A stretch of DNA of 64,000 bases, taken from positions 56,110 to 120,109 of the forward strand of contig DIVW01000005.1 in assembly GCA_002428365.1 (NCBI GenBank). The letters are read 5' to 3'. The notes below the pieces were generated by a model. It was not told the origin of the DNA, did no database searches, and saw only the letters and a program-made list of their open reading frames with translations. Source of the stretch: Propionibacteriaceae bacterium UBA6122 (GTDB taxonomy: Bacteria; Actinomycetota; Actinomycetes; Propionibacteriales; Propionibacteriaceae). Positions 9,292 to 16,471 of the stretch are shown piece after piece. Numbering within the stretch: the stretch's first letter is position 1; the number at the start of each line of letters is the position of its first letter. A program made the translations under genes and the position numbers.

Positions 9292-9814
9292 CTGGTGCGT
9301 CCGAATGCCCGGTATGCCCGATCCGCCCTGCTAACCTGTTCGCGACGGCGTATTCAACGCGCCCAAATGTCCACCCACTGACCCAAGGTCAGGGGTTTAC
9401 CCGCCGGGAGGCGGCACGCGACGGGCGAAAAGCCCAGCGAATCGGGATCTAGGACCCCGAGCCTGAAAACGATAGGCGAACCCGTGGCAGGCGGGAACAC
9501 CGGGAACGTCCCGACGGCTGCAAGCGGCGATCTACGAGCATGGGGAGAAGTGCGTCTGCACCTCGACCGACCCCTGGACGTGTACAGGGTCACCAACGAC
9601 ACGCGAAATCGAGCCTCGGCACGAGGAGAAGTGCTTTCATGCCCGTCCTCGGGCCGTGAACCGGGCCACCCACAGCACGCGAGAGCGAGTCTCTGCGCGC
9701 CCCTAGTCGTCCTTAGCGCCAAGAGGAGGTCTCATGCCTCCTTAGCCGAGCTATGCCCAAATACCCCCATCGCTGCCAAGGCCTAACGGCCCCCTAGAAC
9801 ACCAAGAACAGACC
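9292..9814. other. Intergenic region after integrase; possible decayed HNH-like frame
   Basis: About 520 bp without a convincing gene. One frame, open from 9476 to 9706, lacks an ATG or GTG start. It reads RRLQAAIYEHGEKCVC and later HARPRAVNRATHSTRERV, faintly like the start and end of HNH endonucleases; this may be a remnant or chance. A short palindrome AGGAGG...CCTCCT lies near 9724-9742. Nothing else is recognised. Confidence 0.3.
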
Positions 9815-9846
9815 AAGCCCCGAAGGCATGTGCCTCCGGGGCTTTT
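9815..9846 (+). terminator. Rho-independent terminator before the excisionase-like gene
   Basis: A 13-bp stem with one mismatch and a tight loop is followed by TTTT. It lies about 24 bp before the next start codon, so it probably ends leader or integrase-region transcripts ahead of the next operon. Confidence 0.75.
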
Positions 9847-9869
9847 GCATGCCCTGAAAGGGGAAGCCA

Positions 9870-10103
9870 ATGACTGCAAAGACAACGCGGGAAGGGCAGT
9901 ACATTCCCGAACTCCTCGAACTTGCCGAGACCTACCCGTCGATGATCGGGTACCCCGAAGCCGCGAAACTCACCGGGTCGTCAGTCCGAACACTGAAGCG
10001 ACTTACCGACGTCGGCGATCTGCCCTGCTATCGAGTCGGGCGCGCGCGGGTGCTTCGTCTGCGAACTCTAGACGTGCTCGCTTTGGTTAGGCGGGTGGCC
10101 TGA
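9870..10103 (+). CDS. Excisionase-like small helix-turn-helix protein
   Basis: A 77-residue protein with a winged-helix/MerR-like DNA-binding fold of the excisionase type. MIGYPEAAKLTGSSVRTLKRL forms the helix-turn-helix and CYRVGRARVLRLRTLDVLAL the wing and last helix. In integrative elements such proteins direct excision or act as regulators. GAAAGGGGA precedes the ATG. The stop TGA overlaps the next ATG by one base, so the two are translationally coupled. First gene of a rightward run of nine or ten overlapping genes. Confidence 0.8.
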   Translation: MTAKTTREGQYIPELLELAETYPSMIGYPEAAKLTGSSVRTLKRLTDVGDLPCYRVGRARVLRLRTLDVLALVRRVA

Positions 10104-10360
10104 TGGTTACCGACCTGACGCCTCGCGACGAGGTTTGGACGATTCCGGCCCACGACCCGGCCGACGACCCGCACAAGATTCAGCTTGGCCAATGGCTGGG
10201 GAGTCGCCGACCAGACGGCTCGGCCATCGTGGAGTTGTCGGTTCAGTTCTCATCCGGTTTGGGGATTCTGACGCCGGACGAGGCTCGGACGGTTGCGGCT
10301 GCGCTGCAGGCTGCCGCCGACTATGCCGACGAGTGTCGGGTGGTGGATGGCGATGAGTAG
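10103..10360 (+). CDS. Small protein with LTPDEARTVAAAL motif
   Basis: An 85-residue protein with no known function. Its C-terminal segment LTPDEARTVAAALQAAADYA closely resembles the ends of the two minus-strand proteins near the other end of the element (LTPDQVRTLAAALSQAADLL). It may therefore be a short relative of that actinobacterial family (DUF6907-like), but it lacks their N-terminal CPxWC motif. Overlaps its neighbours on both sides. Confidence 0.7.
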   Translation: MVTDLTPRDEVWTIPAHDPADDPHKIQLGQWLGSRRPDGSAIVELSVQFSSGLGILTPDEARTVAAALQAAADYADECRVVDGDE

Positions 10361-10721
10361 CCCCGGACAGCAAGGCCGCCCGGCGGGCAACCGGACGGCG
10401 GGAAGTGCTTTAGCTGACAGCACCAATCTACCGGGTTTCGAGGTCCGCGGGATTGTTCGGCTGGACCTGCGAACACGCGAAGCCGCACCGCTGGCCGATG
10501 ACGCCGCTCTAGCGCGCGAAGTGCAGGGGCTGGCCTATGGGCCTGGTGGCGCCGCCGTTGTGGTGCAGGTGGCGGCTGGCCAGCATGTGCCCGGGCTCGC
10601 CGTCGCTTACCTGCGCGCCGAGGGCAAGCATTTGGGTTCGATCACGGTGGAAAGCTCAGACCCGGCGACCGTGCGCCGCTGGGTTCTGGCGTTGCGTGGC
10701 GAGGCGGTGATCTCATGGTGA
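10353..10721 (+). CDS. Hypothetical element protein
   Basis: A 122-residue protein of unknown function. The start is set at ATG 10353, which overlaps the upstream stop by 8 bases; the longer frame reads through the preceding gene. It overlaps the ATPase gene start by 7 bases at its other end. No motif is recognised. Tight packing suggests a role in replication or control of the element. Confidence 0.65.
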   Translation: MSSPGQQGRPAGNRTAGSALADSTNLPGFEVRGIVRLDLRTREAAPLADDAALAREVQGLAYGPGGAAVVVQVAAGQHVPGLAVAYLRAEGKHLGSITVESSDPATVRRWVLALRGEAVISW

Positions 10722-11920
10722 CGCCAAGGGCGACGGTTCGCACCTTGAACGAGGTGCCGGTCGAGCGGGTTTCGTGGTTGTGGCCGGGGTATCTCCCGGC
10801 GGGCAAACTGGTGGTGCTTGACGGTGACCCGAGCGTTGGTAAGTCGACGTGCACCACGGACCTGGCCGCGAGGGTTTCGACTGGCTCGCCGTGGCCTGGT
10901 GGGTCTGTGAATGCCGGGCCGCGTGACGTGTTGTTGTTGTCGGCTGAGGATGGTTTGAGTGACACCATCGCGCCCCGGCTGACCGCTGCCGGTGCTGACC
11001 TTGGCCGGGTCCATGCCCTGTTGGAAGTGCCCCGGCTCGGTGAGGACGACTCGATAAGGATGGTGCCACCGTCGCTACCTCAGGACGTGCCCACCATTGA
11101 GCGGATCATCACCGAACACCGGGTAGCGCTGGTGGTGGTGGACGTGCTGATGGCCTACCTCAACGGCAAAGTTGACTCCCACCGGGATCAGGACGTGCGC
11201 GGGGTGCTGCACCAGCTCGCCGCGATGGCCGAACGGACCGGGGCCACGGTGTTGTTGATCCGACACCTGAATAAGGCTGGTGGGTCCAACGCGCTCTACC
11301 GCGGTGGTGGCTCGATTGGGATTATCGGTGCCGCCCGGGGTGCCTACATCATCGGCCGCGATCCCGAGGACGCCGAGCGGCGCATTCTGGTTTGCTCCAA
11401 GCTCAACATTGCCCCCGAGCCGCCAGCGCTGGCCTATCGGCTTGTCTCTGACGAAACATTGGGTTGTGCTCGGGTCGAGTGGGAGCCGGTACCGCTGGAA
11501 GGCATGACGGCCGACAACCTACTCAGGGCACCAGCAGATGAGGACGAGCGCGCCGCCCAAGATGAGGCCGCCGAGTGGTTGAGGGGCTACCTCAGTGACC
11601 AAGGCGGACAAGCCGAGTCGAACGCGATCTACCGCGCCGGCACCGGTCTCGGATTCTCCAAGGACCAACTCAAACGGGCCAAGACCCGCATCAGAGCCAC
11701 ATCAGGCAAGACCGGTTTCCGGGCTGGCTGGTCGTGGAGCATCGACACCACCGACGACGAAGGGAGCCCGAAGGGAGCGAAGGGAGCACCATCCGAAACG
11801 GCACTCCCTTCGCACCCTTCGCCGCTCCCTTCGCAATGCGCCGTGTGTAACCAGCCGCTACACCCGGCCATCGCGGCCGAAGGGGCAACAGCTCACCCAA
11901 CCTGCGAGGTGACCACGTGA
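10715..11920 (+). CDS. RepA-like AAA/RecA-fold ATPase
   Basis: A 401-residue ATPase of the RecA-like helicase group (AAA_25/RepA type), probably a replicative helicase or DNA-processing ATPase of the element. Walker A is GDPSVGKST (about residue 43), Walker B VALVVVDVL (about 137), and LLIRHLNKAGGSNALYRGGG is the sensor region typical of this family. The C-terminal part (from about residue 270) has a helical domain, then a low-complexity segment encoded by a set of DNA repeats (11758-11834). It ends with CAVCNQPLH...HPTC, a possible zinc-binding knuckle. Confidence 0.85.
   Translation: MVTPRATVRTLNEVPVERVSWLWPGYLPAGKLVVLDGDPSVGKSTCTTDLAARVSTGSPWPGGSVNAGPRDVLLLSAEDGLSDTIAPRLTAAGADLGRVHALLEVPRLGEDDSIRMVPPSLPQDVPTIERIITEHRVALVVVDVLMAYLNGKVDSHRDQDVRGVLHQLAAMAERTGATVLLIRHLNKAGGSNALYRGGGSIGIIGAARGAYIIGRDPEDAERRILVCSKLNIAPEPPALAYRLVSDETLGCARVEWEPVPLEGMTADNLLRAPADEDERAAQDEAAEWLRGYLSDQGGQAESNAIYRAGTGLGFSKDQLKRAKTRIRATSGKTGFRAGWSWSIDTTDDEGSPKGAKGAPSETALPSHPSPLPSQCAVCNQPLHPAIAAEGATAHPTCEVTT
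11758..11834. repeat. Direct and inverted repeats inside the RepA-like gene
   Basis: CGAAGGGAGC occurs three times in a row (11758-11767, 11769-11778, 11778-11787). The exact complement GCTCCCTTCG lies at 11824-11833, with near copies at 11803-11812 and 11814-11821. The RNA or single-stranded DNA can form a strong hairpin. In protein it encodes a variable linker. Confidence 0.85.
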
Positions 11921-12216
11921 AGGCGCAAGGCCCTGCCGAACTCGCCCTAGCGGTGGCGTTGGCCGAACTGGCGGCTGACCGAATCAAGGTGCCGTGCGCC
12001 GAGGATTTGGCTACCGATCTTTGGTTCGCCGATACCCCAGCCGAGCGGGCCGAGGCCGTCACCGAGTGTGACGGGTGCGCGGTGTTCGCCGAGTGCGCTG
12101 CTGCGGCTGCCGAGTTGTGGCCGCGTTTCGGGGTCTGGGCCGCCGTAGACCGGTCGCCACGACCGAAGGCGGTGGCGGCACGAGTTGGCCCAAGGGGTGA
12201 CCGCAATGCCGATTGA
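11917..12216 (+). CDS. WhiB-like Fe-S regulator
   Basis: A 99-residue protein of the WhiB family, which bind a 4Fe-4S cluster and partner with sigma factors in actinobacteria. Visible are PCAED with the first Cys, the cluster motif ECDGCAVFAEC, and FGVWAAVDRS in place of the usual GVWGG turn. WhiB-like proteins are common on actinophages and can reprogram host transcription. The GTG start overlaps the ATPase stop (GTGA). The gene ends by overlapping the next ATG. Confidence 0.85.
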   Translation: MKAQGPAELALAVALAELAADRIKVPCAEDLATDLWFADTPAERAEAVTECDGCAVFAECAAAAAELWPRFGVWAAVDRSPRPKAVAARVGPRGDRNAD

Positions 12217-12574
12217 CGGGTGTCAGCGGATCACGGACGGAGTGTTGCTCACCGGGCCGGCTATCGGAGCGGTGCTGTACGCCGTCGAAGTTGCCCAGCG
12301 GGCCCGCAGCCGGAACGGCCTGCCACCCTCCACGGCACTCGCCGGGCTGCGGGCTGCGCTGGCCCCTGGCGGACACGCGGACGGCCAGACGGAGTCAGCA
12401 GAGCAGCATGAAGCCATGTTGGAGTGCTCGACCGAGACCGCCGCCGCCATGCTCCGGTGTTCGCCTCGCACGGCCCGCCGACTGGCCCCCGCCCTAGGTG
12501 GGCGGCTAGTCGGCGGCCGATGGGTCTTCGACAGCCAAGCCGTGAACGACCACATCGCAGGAAGGAAACCATGA
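12206..12574 (+). CDS. Small protein with HTH-like C-terminus
   Basis: A 122-residue protein. The C-terminal third (ETAAAMLRCSPRTARRLAPAL, then GGRWVFDSQAVNDH) looks like a helix-turn-helix of the excisionase/MerR kind, so DNA binding is likely. The ATG at 12206 has AAGGGG upstream and overlaps the WhiB gene; an in-frame TTG at 12185 is less likely. It overlaps the next gene by ATGA. Confidence 0.7.
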   Translation: MPIDGCQRITDGVLLTGPAIGAVLYAVEVAQRARSRNGLPPSTALAGLRAALAPGGHADGQTESAEQHEAMLECSTETAAAMLRCSPRTARRLAPALGGRLVGGRWVFDSQAVNDHIAGRKP

Positions 12575-12780
12575 CCAGCAACCGCCACCAGGTCGCGGCC
12601 GATTACGTAGCCGCTCTCACCGAAAAGGAATACGCCGAGTTCGTCGCCTCCGCCCGAGAGCAGCGGGCGACCAAAGGAACAGACGCGGCATCGCGTGAGT
12701 TCGTCGCCGATCTGTTCCGCCCCCAGCCGACCCGCTGGGGCATGGCAACCATCCTCAACACCGAAAAGGACCAAGCATGA
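12571..12780 (+). CDS. Small hypothetical element protein
   Basis: A 69-residue acidic/alanine-rich protein, unrecognised. AGGAAGG precedes ATG 12571, and both ends overlap neighbours by four bases (ATGA). The segment ASREFVADLFRPQ suggests a short helical protein. Similar small ORFs precede structural or replication genes in actinophage elements. Confidence 0.65.
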   Translation: MTSNRHQVAADYVAALTEKEYAEFVASAREQRATKGTDAASREFVADLFRPQPTRWGMATILNTEKDQA

Positions 12781-13592
12781 GCGCTGCACATTTTCACCTG
12801 ATCGAAGCTGCCACCCGCAAGGCTGGCGCTGCACTTCCCGATTCACTCACCGGCCGCCTGGCCCAGATCCGCGACGTTGCCGCCTCCGATCTGGGCATCG
12901 GCCGCCACGCCACCGCTGCCGAGCTGGTCACCGCAACCACTGCCGCGCTCGACGCTGGCCGCGACCCGTACACCGACAAGGCCGTGACTGCCGCACTCGC
13001 CCGTCACCAACTCGCCACCGCAATGCCGAACTGGGCTTCGACCCTCAATGTGTGGGCCGAGCAAGAAACGACTGCCACACTCGCAGCCCACGCCGAGGCA
13101 CTGCTCGATGATTGGTCCGAGCGCATCGGCCAAGCCGGCGCAAGCCTGGCTGAAGCCCTCCAGCATCTCGACGCGACACCAACCCTTGAAGATCAGGCCG
13201 CCTCCGCGCTGCGCGCCGGTGGTACGCGGGGCGAAGCGTGGCGAACTGCCGCGCGCAGCCTCGAAGTGATCGACAACCTAGCCAACGCCTGGCGCTACCT
13301 CGCCACCATGACGCTCGGCCTTGTCGGCTTCAACCCCGACCGAGGCGGGATTCTCCTACGCAACCCCAGCCTGACGCTGGGCCAACTCGCCAACATCCCC
13401 AACCGTTGCGGAACTTGGGAACTGGCGGCCAACCACGGCGTGACGATCACCGGCGCCACCCTGGACGAATACCGGGCAGCCGTCGCGCGGCTCGCTGGCG
13501 AAATCCAAGCCGACGCCGAGCGCGACGGCACCGAACAAGCCCGCCAGGCGTGGGGCCAAAGCCTCACCGGAGCCGACCGAGGCCAACAATGA
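12777..13592 (+). CDS. Hypothetical phage/element protein
   Basis: A 271-residue, mainly helical and alanine-rich protein with no family I recognise. Repeated segments of the type ATAAELVTATTAALDAG suggest coiled or bundled helices. It overlaps the gene before by ATGA, and the 24-codon ORF after starts at its own stop. It may be a minor structural or scaffolding component, but nothing proves that. Confidence 0.65.
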   Translation: MSAAHFHLIEAATRKAGAALPDSLTGRLAQIRDVAASDLGIGRHATAAELVTATTAALDAGRDPYTDKAVTAALARHQLATAMPNWASTLNVWAEQETTATLAAHAEALLDDWSERIGQAGASLAEALQHLDATPTLEDQAASALRAGGTRGEAWRTAARSLEVIDNLANAWRYLATMTLGLVGFNPDRGGILLRNPSLTLGQLANIPNRCGTWELAANHGVTITGATLDEYRAAVARLAGEIQADAERDGTEQARQAWGQSLTGADRGQQ

Positions 13593-13663
13593 CCGAGCCC
13601 AAAACACCAGCACCCCCGGCCCGGGCTCGACACCCCCGGCCCATCATTTTCCCCCTCACCTAG
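13589..13663 (+). CDS. Proline-rich 24-residue ORF
   Basis: A tiny ORF starting MTEPKTPAPPARARHP, overlapping the upstream stop (ATGA). It ends on TAG just inside the ribosome site TAGGAGG of the next gene. It may act as a translational coupler rather than as a protein. Confidence 0.35.
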   Translation: MTEPKTPAPPARARHPRPIIFPLT

Positions 13664-13672
13664 GAGGCTGCA

Positions 13673-14545
13673 ATGACTGTCAACCACACTTGGGATCCGT
13701 TCACCGATCTGTCGAGAACCCCATCCCATTCGGCGGCGATCCGCGACTACCTGCTGCCCACCATTCGGGGCCGCCTCGAAGTGCAGCCGTACGCCACCAC
13801 CGCAGCACTCCCAGCCGCCGGCGACTTCATCGGACAGCAGGCCTACACCTCCGACTATGGCGTCCTGTGGTCGTGGTCTGGCACTGCCTGGCGTGTCGTT
13901 GGAACGCCGGTGTTTGCGAGCACTACCGCCCGCGATGCTGCGATCCCGTCGCCGGTCGAAGGCGACCAGTGTCAAACATTGGACTACGGGGTGATGTGGC
14001 GGCATGACGGCACGGGGTGGTGCGTCGTAGGAACGCCAGTGTTCGATAATGCCGCTGCCCGCGTTGCTGCGGTCCCATCCCCGCGCATCGGGGACCGCTG
14101 TTACCTAGCGGACACCAAAACTGAGAACGCCTGCGTCGTGGCGGGCACATGGATTATGTGGGCTCGCGCAACCACGACCTACGCCCCCACCATCACTGGG
14201 CAGACCTCAGGCAGCCCGACCATCGTCGGCGGGAATTACGCGGTGTCTAACGGACGCTGTCACGGGAGCCTGGTTGCCACGTTCACTGGTGCGGTCAACG
14301 CGACCATTGTGGTGCCGCTCCCAATAGCGGCAACGAACTTCGCAGCGTGGGAATCCTTGGGCGACATGACCCTACTCAAGGGGGGAACCCGTATCCCAGG
14401 CATACTCATTGCCCCCTCCGCTGGAGCCTCGTCGGGTTACGTGGCGTCGGCGACCACTGCGATTACTCTCGCGTCCGCAACATCTCCGTTCACTTGGGCA
14501 TCTGGCGATCAGATCACTGTGAACTTCGATTACCCGGTCGCCTGA
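13673..14545 (+). CDS. Phage tail-fibre/baseplate-like protein
   Basis: A 290-residue protein with features of phage tail or receptor-binding proteins. Two internal repeats begin GTPVFASTTARDAAIPSP and GTPVFDNAAARVAAVPSP, each followed by a short GD(Q/R)C segment. Then comes a Thr/Gly/Ser-rich beta domain (TITGQTSGSPTIVGGNYAV to the end). A strong AGGAGG precedes ATG 13673. The frame stays open for 53 codons after its TGA stop (see findings). It is the only structural-looking gene in the element. Confidence 0.65.
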   Translation: MTVNHTWDPFTDLSRTPSHSAAIRDYLLPTIRGRLEVQPYATTAALPAAGDFIGQQAYTSDYGVLWSWSGTAWRVVGTPVFASTTARDAAIPSPVEGDQCQTLDYGVMWRHDGTGWCVVGTPVFDNAAARVAAVPSPRIGDRCYLADTKTENACVVAGTWIMWARATTTYAPTITGQTSGSPTIVGGNYAVSNGRCHGSLVATFTGAVNATIVVPLPIAATNFAAWESLGDMTLLKGGTRIPGILIAPSAGASSGYVASATTAITLASATSPFTWASGDQITVNFDYPVA

Positions 14546-14656
14546 CCCTCTCATCCACCAACCCGCCTCCGCGGGCTGGATCCCACCGCGGCCCAGCAGG
14601 AACTCAGGGACGCCGAACAGAAACTGGCTTCAGCCAAGGAGGCCGCTAAGGCTCTA

Positions 14657-14688
14657 GTGAGGGGTGGGGGAGACCCCCTGCCCCTCAC
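14657..14688. terminator. GC-rich hairpin downstream of the tail-like gene
   Basis: GTGAGGGG pairs with CCCCTCAC and an inner GGGGG with CCCCC, giving about 13 bp. There is no T tract, so termination is only probable. It overlaps the in-frame extension of the tail-like gene. Confidence 0.5.
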
Positions 14689-14911
14689 ACCCTGGCCCCC
14701 CCTCTAGGCATAGGGCCAATATCCCCCCGATGGTTTTTTTCCACACCACCGCAACAGACTTACCCCCGGCGCTGGTGGGCGCGTACAACCCAACCTGACC
14801 CCATTTCGTGGTGCCGATAGCCAGCGCCGAGCGCTTAGGCGTGGTCTGTAACGCTACTCAGCGGGTCGGCCAGCGTCGGCGGATGATGTAGAAAAAGGCT
14901 GTGTGTGAAAG

Positions 14912-14999
14912 TCGCTATGCCTAAGGGGGCGATGGCGGATGGGGGATGGGGGGAGGTCCCCCACCTGGTGCAGCACGGTCGCCCCCTTAGGCATAGCGA
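14912..14999. repeat. Perfect 21-bp inverted repeat near the abi gene
   Basis: Arm 14912-14932 is exactly complementary to 14979-14999, with a 46-bp spacer that contains G and C runs able to fold further. Each arm includes CTATGCCTAAGGGGGC. It lies about 130 bp beyond the end of the abi gene, in a region without coding sequence. It may be a structured RNA, terminator, replication origin or transfer site. Confidence 0.85.
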
Positions 15000-15129
15000 A
15001 ATCGCGAGCGTGACACCGGCGTTCCGTGACATCCCTCGCGTTCCGTGACCAGGAGAAGGAGGTCCTGCGCTGAGGTTGTGCCGCAGGGAGCGGCAACACT
15101 AGGGAGCCAGGGGGTGTCCACCCAGGCGG

Positions 15130-15786
15130 CTATGGCTTTACGGCCAGGACTGCTGGCACGCGGCAGAAACCCTCAGCCCATGTGCGGACGTCCGGCTCGA
15201 TCCAGGCCAAGACTTGGTGCATTACGTCGAGGTCAGTCTGGAGGTCCCGTCGGTGGATCGGCTCATGGTGTGCGATCCGATTGCGAAGCTGATGGGCTTG
15301 GTGGATGGCGTCAAATGCCTTTCGACGGGACTGGGGCTGGAGGTAGGGGAACGCGTTGCGCAACCCGCGTGTCCAGAGCGCCTGTTCGTAGTAGCTGGCG
15401 AGAAGGTACTTCCAGAAGCCGAAGTTGAGCTCAGCGACTATCCGCGCTGGCGACTCTTGCGCATTGCTGCGCCCTATCCGCTCGCGTGCCTCTTTTATGT
15501 CCTTGATCGCTCGATCTTGTAGCAGCGATAGGGGGTTGGTGTGCCAGTCTGAGCCTGACTGGGAGTGGATCGCAGTCAGCTCGCGGGGCAGAGCGTTTCT
15601 TAGGGCCACCTCGAGCACGCTGAGCACCTCAAACATCGCTCCGGACGCTGCGCAGTTCCACTCGTAGAGCTTGATGGCGGCATCTTCGCCCCCACCGCAG
15701 TGGGTCATGTAGGGTGCTAGACGTTCAGAAGAAATCGCTGTGACGATTTTTTTCGTTGACACCTTGCGATCCGATCCTGGTAGCAT
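15130..15786 (-). CDS. Abi-family HEPN protein (AbiF/AbiD-like)
   Basis: A 218-residue protein of the Abi_2-like family, abortive-infection proteins with a HEPN RNase fold. The family pattern is clear: SERLAPYMTHCGGG, LYEWNCAASGAMFEVLSVLE, VALRNAL, ELNFGFWKYLLASYYE, and the HEPN motif RNRIAHHEPI (RNxxxH). It is predicted to cleave RNA during phage infection. The start could be ATG 15786 or GTG 15762. A run of seven A lies in codons just after either start, a possible slippage site. It is in the same direction as the two Cys-motif genes upstream, but separated by 175 bp of strongly structured DNA. Typical cargo of phage satellites. Confidence 0.85.
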   Translation of the reverse strand: MLPGSDRKVSTKKIVTAISSERLAPYMTHCGGGEDAAIKLYEWNCAASGAMFEVLSVLEVALRNALPRELTAIHSQSGSDWHTNPLSLLQDRAIKDIKEARERIGRSNAQESPARIVAELNFGFWKYLLASYYEQALWTRGLRNAFPYLQPQSRRKAFDAIHQAHQLRNRIAHHEPIHRRDLQTDLDVMHQVLAWIEPDVRTWAEGFCRVPAVLAVKP

Positions 15787-15961
15787 CTTTCACGAAGACC
15801 CCGGAAGACCTCTGCTTACGAGCATGTCTCCGGGGTTACTGTTTTGCGTTCCACAACCTACCTATGCATGAGTGGATACGCCGTTCACACACGCGACCCC
15901 CGGCCAGATCGGCGCGGGGGTCGCTGTCTTGCTGGGTCGGATGGCGTAAGCCGGTCTTACG
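15787..15961 (-). ncRNA. Candidate structured RNA or leader upstream of abi
   Basis: Read on the minus strand, this 175-bp gap contains GTAAGACCGGCTTAC at the end of the upstream gene. It then has a GC stem GCGACCCCC/GGGGGTCGC. A third structure at 15798-15836 has ACCCCGGA pairing with TCCGGGGT, extended by GAC/GTC and an inner TGCT/AGCA. The last stem ends about 12 bases before the abi ATG. Partner non-coding RNAs have been described for AbiF-like proteins, so this could be such an RNA or a regulatory leader; no sequence match can be claimed here. Confidence 0.4.
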
Positions 15962-16471
15962 TCATCGGCGGGCTTCAATGTCGGACACCAGGTCGGTCAG
16001 GGTAAGGCCGAGGATCTCGGCGATTGCGGCAAGTTCGGTCAGAGTGAAGGTGCGCACGCCGACGCCACGGCTGATGATGCTGAAATCGGGTTGGGTGATG
16101 TTCAACAGCATCGCCAAGGTGGTCTGGTCTAGGCCGGCCGCCGACGTATGGTCGCGCACGGTGGCACCTACGGCCTGCCACAAACCCGAGGGGTCGGTGT
16201 CCGTTGGGTGCTCGAAGTCGGGGTCGTAGATCCAGATTGCTTTGACCAGCGCCCCAATCAGGTCCACAACCTGGTCGGGTGTCCACATGTGCCCTCTCGT
16301 CACCTCAATGTCGATGTAGTTAGGAAAAGGAGGTTCGTCAATGACTTCGGCCCACATCCCAGGCAAGGCCGTGCCGACTCGGTGGGTGTGGAACACCGAC
16401 CTCCCGTCGGTGCCAAAGGGGCGATCCTCGGTGCACCATGACGGGCAGCGGGTCTGCACGGCGGCGGTCAT
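15962..16471 (-). CDS. CPSWC-motif (DUF6907-like) protein fused to XRE helix-turn-helix
   Basis: A 169-residue protein. The N-terminus has CPSWCTEDRP and a later FHTHRVG, with WTPDQVVDLIGALVKAI about residue 65. This layout is shared with the next gene and with the DUF6907-like family of actinobacteria and their phages. The last 65 residues (VRDHTSAAGLDQTTLAMLL to LTLTDLVSDIEARR) form an XRE/Cro-type helix-turn-helix. A DNA-binding regulator is likely, perhaps for the abi gene or for the element. It overlaps the upstream gene by ATGA. Confidence 0.75.
   Translation of the reverse strand: MTAAVQTRCPSWCTEDRPFGTDGRSVFHTHRVGTALPGMWAEVIDEPPFPNYIDIEVTRGHMWTPDQVVDLIGALVKAIWIYDPDFEHPTDTDPSGLWQAVGATVRDHTSAAGLDQTTLAMLLNITQPDFSIISRGVGVRTFTLTELAAIAEILGLTLTDLVSDIEARR

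Larger units (their letters stand above)
14546..15129. other. Non-coding region with in-frame remnant, GC hairpin and long inverted repeat
   Basis: About 585 bp without an assured gene. It contains (a) a continuation of the tail gene's frame to 14707 encoding AAQQELRDAEQKLASAKEAA, coiled-coil-like; (b) a GC-rich hairpin at 14657-14688; (c) TCTAGGCATAGGGCC near 14703-14717, which resembles part of the following inverted repeat; (d) a perfect 21-bp inverted repeat at 14912-14999. It is the convergent junction between the rightward operon and the leftward abi gene. Confidence 0.6.

Noticed and set aside
9484..9786. 100-codon plus-strand frame after the integrase
   Set aside because: No ribosome site before its GTG, no similarity, and composition like non-coding DNA.
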